From Lysobacter auxotrophicus (GTDB lineage Bacteria; Pseudomonadota; Gammaproteobacteria; Xanthomonadales; Xanthomonadaceae): a stretch of DNA of 64,000 nt. Location: assembly GCF_027924565.1 (NCBI RefSeq), contig NZ_AP027041.1, positions 1,178,001-1,242,000 of the forward strand. The letters are read 5' to 3'. Each line of letters begins with the position of its first letter. The first letter of the stretch is position 1. The translations under genes and the position numbers were made by a program. This document shows positions 59,019 through 64,000 of this stretch, in pieces. The notes under the pieces are model-generated. The model saw only the letters and a list, made by a program, of their open reading frames with translations, ran no database searches and was not told where the DNA came from.

Positions 59019-59789
59019 TCAGCCGGACGTAGGGCCGCGCCCCTGCGTTGCATGCGCAAGCGTCCCGCGCGCAGCAGGGCAGTTCAGCAGCGCGGAGCGC
59101 GCGAGCCACGCCTGGTCGGGGTAATACGAGAACACGAACTGGCCGTCCTTGAGCAGGTCGATCATCGGGCGCGCCACGGCGCTTCGTACCGCCGGGCATC
59201 CCCAGCTGCGACCGAGGCGGCCCATGCGCTGTGCCTGGGCGGGATCCACGTACGGTGCGCCGTGCATGACGATGGCGCGCGCCATCGCCGCATCGTTCAC
59301 CCCGGGCTCCAGTCCGCGCATGCGCAGCGAGTAACCGTTCTTGCCCGTGTACGTGTCGGCGGTAACGAACAATCCCAGGCTCGACTGGTGGCTGCCATCG
59401 AGGTTGGAGAATCGCGTCGCCATGTTGTCGCCCGACCCCTGGCCGTGCGCGACGACTTCCTCGTACAGCAGGCGGCCAGCCGCGAGATCGAACACCCACA
59501 GCCGCGGCAGCAGCGACGGACGGCTGTAGTCGATGACGGCGAGGCGGCGCGCGTCGGTGCCGACGCCGCTCGCCTGCGCGCACTGCATCGCCGACACGGC
59601 CAGCTCGAGCACCTTCGGATCGGCCGCCGGCGCAAGGCGCGAAAGCCAGCGTCCGCCCGGCTGGAGGTTCGCGGGCTTCGCCGGCGCCGAGGCCACCGTC
59701 GCAGGTGCGGGAAGGCGATCGGCTTCCGCTGCGATCGGCGCGGACAGCAGCAGGGCGGCAACGGTAAGAAAGCGCGGCAGGGCAGGCAT
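59019..59789 (-). CDS. Murein L,D-transpeptidase catalytic-domain family protein (YkuD_2), exported
   Basis: 256 residues from ATG 59789 (GTG 59819 is an alternative). A signal peptide (FLTVAALLLSAPIAAEA) is followed by the domain with AVIDYSRPSLLPRLWVFDL, YEEVVAHGQGSGDNMATRFSN, GLFVTADTYTGKNGYSLRM and IVMHGAPYVDP. The catalytic segment RLGRSWGCPAVR carries Cys198. This pattern matches the YkuD_2 group (E. coli YcfS-like relatives excluded), often annotated as murein L,D-transpeptidase; activity is plausible but not proven for the group. A good promoter is seen about 80 bp upstream. Confidence 0.88.
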   Translation of the reverse strand: MPALPRFLTVAALLLSAPIAAEADRLPAPATVASAPAKPANLQPGGRWLSRLAPAADPKVLELAVSAMQCAQASGVGTDARRLAVIDYSRPSLLPRLWVFDLAAGRLLYEEVVAHGQGSGDNMATRFSNLDGSHQSSLGLFVTADTYTGKNGYSLRMRGLEPGVNDAAMARAIVMHGAPYVDPAQAQRMGRLGRSWGCPAVRSAVARPMIDLLKDGQFVFSYYPDQAWLARSALLNCPAARGTLAHATQGRGPTSG

Positions 59790-59869
59790 GACGTCACGTG
59801 GGGTGCGAGGTCGGATCACAGGTCCGACGGGGCACCCGGAGCAGCGGCGGCCAGGCGCAGGAACCTCGA

Positions 59870-59906
59870 AATATAAGGGGCACGTGCGGGTTCACAACCC
59901 GTGCCC
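59870..59906 (-). promoter_or_regulatory. Sigma-70-like promoter overlapped by a dyad, upstream of the YkuD_2 gene
   Basis: On the minus strand TTGTGA (59892-59897), 16-base spacer, TATATT (59870-59875). A CGGGTT-CAC-AACCCG dyad with flanking GGGCA/TGCCC (59877-59906) covers the -35 region and could be an operator. Confidence 0.45.
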
Positions 59907-60211
59907 GACGTGGGCGCGAGGCTCGTTCAGGTCTGCGGAAGCGTCGTGTCCACGCGCGGAACAATCACGCGATTCCACCACAACGGGCGCCGCCTGCGGA
60001 AGGAATCGGGCAGGGCGGGCTCACCCTCGCCCAGGGCGTGAACCTGATCGGGCCCGGAGAGCACGAGCCGTCGCCCTCATCCGTGCGACAAGCCCACGGG
60101 GTCGCCGTTCATACCATGCCAGGCGGCGGCGGGCTGCTGCGCTGGTCTTGCGGTAACGACGAGCGGGCCACGAACGGCTTGAGCACCATCAACCCTTCGC
60201 GACCGCGACAA
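59907..60211. other. Intergenic stretch, nothing further seen
   Basis: About 300 bp between the YkuD_2 promoter and the DUF885 terminator. Short open frames here lack ribosome sites and protein-like composition; no repeat or RNA gene was recognised. Confidence 0.5.
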
Positions 60212-60240
60212 AGAAAAAGGCCGAGCCCAAGGGCCCGGCC
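60212..60240 (-). terminator. Intrinsic terminator of the first DUF885 gene
   Basis: Read on the minus strand, GGCCGGGCCC and GGGCTCGGCC pair (one mismatch) and are followed by TTTTTCTTTG. Confidence 0.82.
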
Positions 60241-60276
60241 TCCTTCCAATCGAACGCGAGAAGCGAAACCGCCGAA

Positions 60277-62103
60277 TCAGCCCTTCTTGCTCGCGATCCA
60301 GCGGTCGATCTTCTGCTCCAGCACGGCCAGCGGCACGGCGCCGTCCTTGAGCACTTCGTTGTGGAACTCGCGCACGTCGAACTTGGCGCCCAGTTCCTTC
60401 TCGGCCTTCGCGCGCAGCTCCTTGATCTTCAGCTCGCCGATCTTGTACGCCAGCGCCTGGCCCGGCCACGCGATGTAACGCTCGGCTTCGGCGACGGCGG
60501 TGGTGTCGCTGACGGCGGAGTTCTCCTTCATGTACGCGATGACCTGGTCGCGCGTCCAGCCCTTGCTGTGCAGGCCGGTATCGGTGACCAGGCGGATCGC
60601 GCGCCACAGCTCGTTCTGCAGGTAGCCGAAGTAGGAATACGGATCGGTGTACACGCCCAGATCCTTGCCCAGCGATTCGGCGTACAGGCCCCAGCCTTCG
60701 GCGAACGCGCTCTGGATGCTCCAGCGACGGAACGCCGGCAGGTCCTTCAGCTCGATCTGCGTGGCGATCTGGAAGTGGTGGCCCGGGATCGCTTCATGCA
60801 GGTACAGGTCTTCCGCGTCCCAGATCTTGCGCGACGGCAGATCGTAGGTGTTGACGTAGAAGATGCCCGGGCGCGTGCCGTCCTCGCTCGGCGGGTAGTA
60901 CTGGCCACCGGCCGCGGACTTCTCGCGGAACGGCTCCACCGGGCGGATCTCGAACGGCGACTTCGGCACCACCGAGAACTGCGTCGGGATCTTCTCGTTG
61001 ACCTTCGCTTCCAGGCCGCGGTAGTACTTCAGCAGCTCGTCCTGGCTCTTGAACTCGAACTTCTTGTCGGTCTGCACGTACTTGAAGAAGTCCTGCAGCG
61101 AGCCCTTGAAGCCGACCTCTGTCATCACCTTCTGCATCTCGCCGTGGATGCGCGCGACTTCGTCCAGGCCGATCTGGTGGATCTGCGCCGGCGTGAGGTC
61201 GGTCGTGGTGCTCTGCTTGGCGTTGAAGGCGTACCACGCGGCGCCGTTGGGCAGCTTGTCCAGGCCGAAGGTGTCGCGCGTCTTGGGCAGGTATTCGTCC
61301 TGGATGAAGGCGCGCAGCTTCTTGTACGCCGGCATCAGCTGCTCGGCGATCATCTTGCGATAGGCCTCCGTCAGGCGCTGCTTGTCGGCGTCGCTGAACT
61401 CCTTGGGGAAGTTGGTGATCGGGCCCCAGAAGAGCGTGTCTTCCGGCTTGTCCTTGATCAGCGCGTCGAGCTGCGGGACGACCTTCTCCATCAGCGCCTT
61501 GGGCTGCACGACGCCGGCGGCGATGCCCTGCTTCATGTTGGCGATCTCGGTGTCGAACAGCACCGGGATGCGCGCGCCGCGGGCGAGCCAGTTGTCGTAG
61601 TCCTGCACGGTCTTGAACGGCTGCGCGCCGCTGCCGGAACCGAACTGCACGGCGAGGCTCGCGGTGCTGTCCATCTGGTTGACCGGGGTCATCCAGCCGG
61701 GGAACTGGAAGGATTCGATCTGGTCCTTCGCGTCCTTGGTGAAGATCTCGTAGTTCAGCAGGTCCTGGCCGGTGAGGCCTTCGGAGCCGACGGCTTCCAC
61801 CTTGGCGAGCCAGTCCTGCAGGAACTTCTTCTGCTCGTCGCGATACTGCTGCGAACCGAAGTCCGGCAGCTCGGCGTTGTAGCGCGTGTCGCCGGTGAAG
61901 GTCGCCAGCACCGGATTGTTCTTGAGCGTCGCCTCCCAGAACTCGGTGTAGAGCTTGTTGAGCTGGTCGGCGCGGGCCTGCGGGGACTGCGCGTTCTGCG
62001 TGGCGGCGGGCTTGTCGGTCGCGGCGGTATCGGGCGCGGGCTTGGAGCAGCCGGCGACCGCGGCGGAGACGGAGAGGGCAAGCAACAACGGGCGGAGCTT
62101 CAT
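60277..62103 (-). CDS. DUF885 lipoprotein, putative metallopeptidase
   Basis: 608 residues with AGGAGA before ATG 62103. The signal ends in lipobox VAGC (Cys 19). The DUF885 domain has LDEVARIHGEMQKVM, IFYVNTYDLPSRKIWD, the metal-binding HEAIPGHHFQ (436-445), AFAEGWGLYAESLG and PGQALAYKIGELKIKELR. The HExxxxHH plus distant Glu pattern is that of zinc carboxypeptidase/gluzincin-like enzymes, so peptide hydrolysis at the envelope is likely. A close paralogue lies immediately upstream, in the same orientation. Confidence 0.9.
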   Translation of the reverse strand: MKLRPLLLALSVSAAVAGCSKPAPDTAATDKPAATQNAQSPQARADQLNKLYTEFWEATLKNNPVLATFTGDTRYNAELPDFGSQQYRDEQKKFLQDWLAKVEAVGSEGLTGQDLLNYEIFTKDAKDQIESFQFPGWMTPVNQMDSTASLAVQFGSGSGAQPFKTVQDYDNWLARGARIPVLFDTEIANMKQGIAAGVVQPKALMEKVVPQLDALIKDKPEDTLFWGPITNFPKEFSDADKQRLTEAYRKMIAEQLMPAYKKLRAFIQDEYLPKTRDTFGLDKLPNGAAWYAFNAKQSTTTDLTPAQIHQIGLDEVARIHGEMQKVMTEVGFKGSLQDFFKYVQTDKKFEFKSQDELLKYYRGLEAKVNEKIPTQFSVVPKSPFEIRPVEPFREKSAAGGQYYPPSEDGTRPGIFYVNTYDLPSRKIWDAEDLYLHEAIPGHHFQIATQIELKDLPAFRRWSIQSAFAEGWGLYAESLGKDLGVYTDPYSYFGYLQNELWRAIRLVTDTGLHSKGWTRDQVIAYMKENSAVSDTTAVAEAERYIAWPGQALAYKIGELKIKELRAKAEKELGAKFDVREFHNEVLKDGAVPLAVLEQKIDRWIASKKG

Positions 62104-62214
62104 GCGGTTCTCCTGGTGGATGGTGTGCGTCGGGCCGGTTCAGGCGGCTCGGAGCGCAGCGTAAGGCGGGCGGGCGACGGGAGCAAAGATCGCATTGCGG
62201 TTTTGCTGGCGTTT

Positions 62215-62288
62215 GTAGCCCGGGTAAGCGGAGCGCACCCGGGAACCTGTCACGCATGACCCGGGTGCGCTGCGCTTACCCGGGCTAC
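62215..62288. repeat. GTAG-type REP palindrome (copy 3, best preserved)
   Basis: GTAGCCCGGGTAAGCG and CGCTTACCCGGGCTAC are perfect 16-bp arms, extended by GAGCGCACCCGGG/CCCGGGTGCGCTG. Each arm also holds its own CCCGGGT...ACCCGGG dyad. Lies between the two DUF885 genes. Confidence 0.9.
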
Positions 62289-62304
62289 AACAGCTCAGCG
62301 GGCC

Positions 62305-64000
62305 TCAGCCCTGCTTCTCGTCGATCCAGCGATCGATCTTGCGCTCCAGGATCTCCAGCGGCACCGAGCCGTCCTTCAGCACTTCGGCATGGAACTCGCG
62401 CACGTCGAACTTGTCGCCCAACGCCTTCTCGGCCTTCGCGCGCACCTGCTTGATCTTCAGCTCGCCCATCTTGTACGCGAGCGCCTGGCCGGGAATCGCC
62501 ATGTAGCGTTCGGCCTCGGCGGTGGACTGTGTTTCGCTCTCGGCGGAGTTGTCGAGCATGTACTTGATGACCTGTTCGCGCGTCCAGCCCTTGCTGTGCA
62601 GGCCGGTATCGACGACCAGGCGGATCGCGCGCCACAGCTCGTTCTGCAGGTAACCGAAGTAGTTGTATGGATCGGTGTACACGCCCAGGTCCTTGCCGAG
62701 CGATTCGGCGTACAGGCCCCAGCCTTCGCTGAAGGCGATCTCGCTGCCGAAGCGGCGGAACTTCGGCAGGCCCGTCAGCTCCTGCTGCAGCGCGAGCTGG
62801 AAGTGATGGCCCGGGATCGCCTCGTGCAGGTACAGGTCTTCGACATCCCACGTCTTGCGCGTCGGCAAGTCGTAGGTGTTGACGTAGAACACGCCCGGAC
62901 GCGAGCCGTCCTGGCTCGGCCGCATGTACGAACCGCCCGCGGCGGACTGCGCGCGGAACGGCTCGACCGGACGGATCTCGAACGCCGCCTTCGGGATCAG
63001 CGAGAACTGTTCGGGGATCTTCTGGTTGATCTTGTCTTCCAGCCCACGGTAGTACGCGAGCAGCGCCGGTTCATCGGCGAAGGTGAAGCGCGGGTCGTTC
63101 TGCATGAACTTGAAGAAGTCCTGCATCGACCCCTTGAACCCCACCTGCTTCATCACGCCCTCGATCTGGCCGTGGATGCGCTTCACCTCATCCAGTCCGA
63201 TCTGGTGGATCTGCGCCGGCGTCAGGTCGGTCGTCGTCGAATTGCGCGCGTTGAAGGCGTACCACGCCGCGCCGTCGGGCAGTGCGTCCAGGCCCGACGT
63301 CGTGCGCGTCTTCGGCAGGTACTCGTCGGCCACGAACGTGCGCAGTTCGCGATAGGCCGGCATCAGCTTGCCTTCGATCAGCTGCTTGTACTGCGTCGTC
63401 AGGCGCTGCTTGTCGGCGTCGCTGAAATCGGCCGGGAAGTTCTTGATCGGGCCCCAGAACAGCGTGTCCTCGGCCTTGTCCTTGATCAGGGCATCGAGCT
63501 GCGGGATCACCTTCACCATCAGCGCGCGCGGCTGCACGACGCCGCTGCTCATGCCCTCGCGCGAATTGGCGATGGCCTGGTCGAAGATCACCGGCGCCTG
63601 CGCGGCGCGCTTGAGCCAGTTGTCGTAGTCCTTCACCGTCTTGAACGGCTGCGCGCCGGTGCCGGCGCCCAGTTGCACGAACGTCGCGGCGAAGTTGTAG
63701 AACTGGTTGATCGGCTGTTGCCAGGTCGGGAATTTCTCGGCTTCCAGCGAATCCTCGCGATCGCGCACGAAGATCTCGTAGCTCAGCAGGTCCTGTCCGC
63801 TCAGCCCGTCGCTGCCGACGTCCTTCACCTGCTTCAGCCAGCGCGTATTGAACTCGTGCTGCTGCTGGCGGTATTGCGCCGACAGCGTGTTCGGCAGCTG
63901 GTCGTTGTAGCGGTTGTCGCCCTGGAAGGTGGCCTGCAGCGGGTTGGCGCGCAGCAGCTCTTCCCAGTACTGCTCGTACATCGCGTTGAGGCGCGTGGCC
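62305..64000 (-). CDS. DUF885 putative metallopeptidase, second copy (N-terminus outside window)
   Basis: At least 565 residues; the frame continues past base 64000 (upstream codons read ATRLNAMYEQYWEELL), so the signal sequence is not visible. Nearly every block of the first DUF885 protein is repeated: WGPIKNFPADFSDADKQRLT, HQIGLDEVKRIHG, VNTYDLPTRKTWD, the metal site HEAIPGHHFQ, FSEGWGLYAESLGKDLGVY and PGQALAYKMGELKIK. Tandem duplication is evident. Differences concentrate in the N-terminal third and in LQQELTGLPKFRRFGSE near the active site, which may change specificity. Confidence 0.92.
   Translation of the reverse strand, partial: ATRLNAMYEQYWEELLRANPLQATFQGDNRYNDQLPNTLSAQYRQQQHEFNTRWLKQVKDVGSDGLSGQDLLSYEIFVRDREDSLEAEKFPTWQQPINQFYNFAATFVQLGAGTGAQPFKTVKDYDNWLKRAAQAPVIFDQAIANSREGMSSGVVQPRALMVKVIPQLDALIKDKAEDTLFWGPIKNFPADFSDADKQRLTTQYKQLIEGKLMPAYRELRTFVADEYLPKTRTTSGLDALPDGAAWYAFNARNSTTTDLTPAQIHQIGLDEVKRIHGQIEGVMKQVGFKGSMQDFFKFMQNDPRFTFADEPALLAYYRGLEDKINQKIPEQFSLIPKAAFEIRPVEPFRAQSAAGGSYMRPSQDGSRPGVFYVNTYDLPTRKTWDVEDLYLHEAIPGHHFQLALQQELTGLPKFRRFGSEIAFSEGWGLYAESLGKDLGVYTDPYNYFGYLQNELWRAIRLVVDTGLHSKGWTREQVIKYMLDNSAESETQSTAEAERYMAIPGQALAYKMGELKIKQVRAKAEKALGDKFDVREFHAEVLKDGSVPLEILERKIDRWIDEKQG

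Overview
The window reads as a contiguous piece of chromosome from a high-GC gammaproteobacterium of the Lysobacter/Luteimonas/Xanthomonas group (Lysobacteraceae). This rests on gene order (pyrG-kdsA-eno-ftsB-ispD-ispF-truD; surE-pcm-yqaA-nlpD; ftsH-folP-miaA-hfq-hflX-hflK-hflC-purA), on GTAG-type REP palindromes, and on a strong load of exported peptidases. No tRNA, rRNA, CRISPR array, prophage or intact insertion sequence was recognised. All calls come from reading the sequence; no database search was run.

Layout. 1-5164: end of slyD, a DUF418 membrane protein, and a small same-strand cluster (DadA-like oxidoreductase, glutathione reductase, N-formylglutamate deformylase). 5209-5748 is a decayed minus-strand coding remnant, followed by parE on the minus strand. 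7924-15523: a small secreted protein, then a housekeeping run for CTP synthesis, Kdo, glycolysis, divisome, isoprenoid (MEP pathway) and tRNA pseudouridylation, partly translationally coupled, with GC-rich hairpin repeats around kdsA. 15555-21721: Smr protein, surE-pcm, a DedA/YqaA membrane protein, NlpD (preceded by a 15-bp tandem repeat), an exported EEP-fold hydrolase, an Mth938-domain protein, YhbY and RlmE. 21810-32317: FtsH and FolP, then an 800-bp non-coding repeat region, then miaA-hfq-hflX-hflK-hflC-DUF2065 and purA. FtsH and its modulators HflK/HflC are thus both present.

32388-40519 holds a chemoreceptor, an ExoD-like protein overlapping a CNNM/CBS transporter, a phosphate module (DUF47 protein + Pit), a small unknown protein divergent from an alkyltransferase-like protein, and a rhomboid protease. 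40717-64000 is dominated by exported or envelope enzymes: two adjacent M13 metallopeptidases, an S33 alpha/beta hydrolase, two L,D-transpeptidase-family proteins, and two tandem DUF885 lipoproteins (the second runs off the window). Between them lie a thioredoxin, a ROK/glucokinase-like protein, a beta-CASP metallo-beta-lactamase protein, a KefB-type antiporter, a RhlE-type helicase, an FkbM methyltransferase and a 1014-residue TPR membrane protein.

The most unusual element is the stretch between folP and miaA (24841-25600). Five units of about 97 bp each combine an A/T tract and a GCCAAA-like motif with, 65-66 bp further on, a head-to-head pair of DnaA-box-like 9-mers (TTGTCCACA-N5-TGTGGATAG). 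The intervening DNA can form two further small hairpins whose arms change together between units. It could be a DnaA-titration or replication-control locus, or an array of structured RNAs upstream of hfq.
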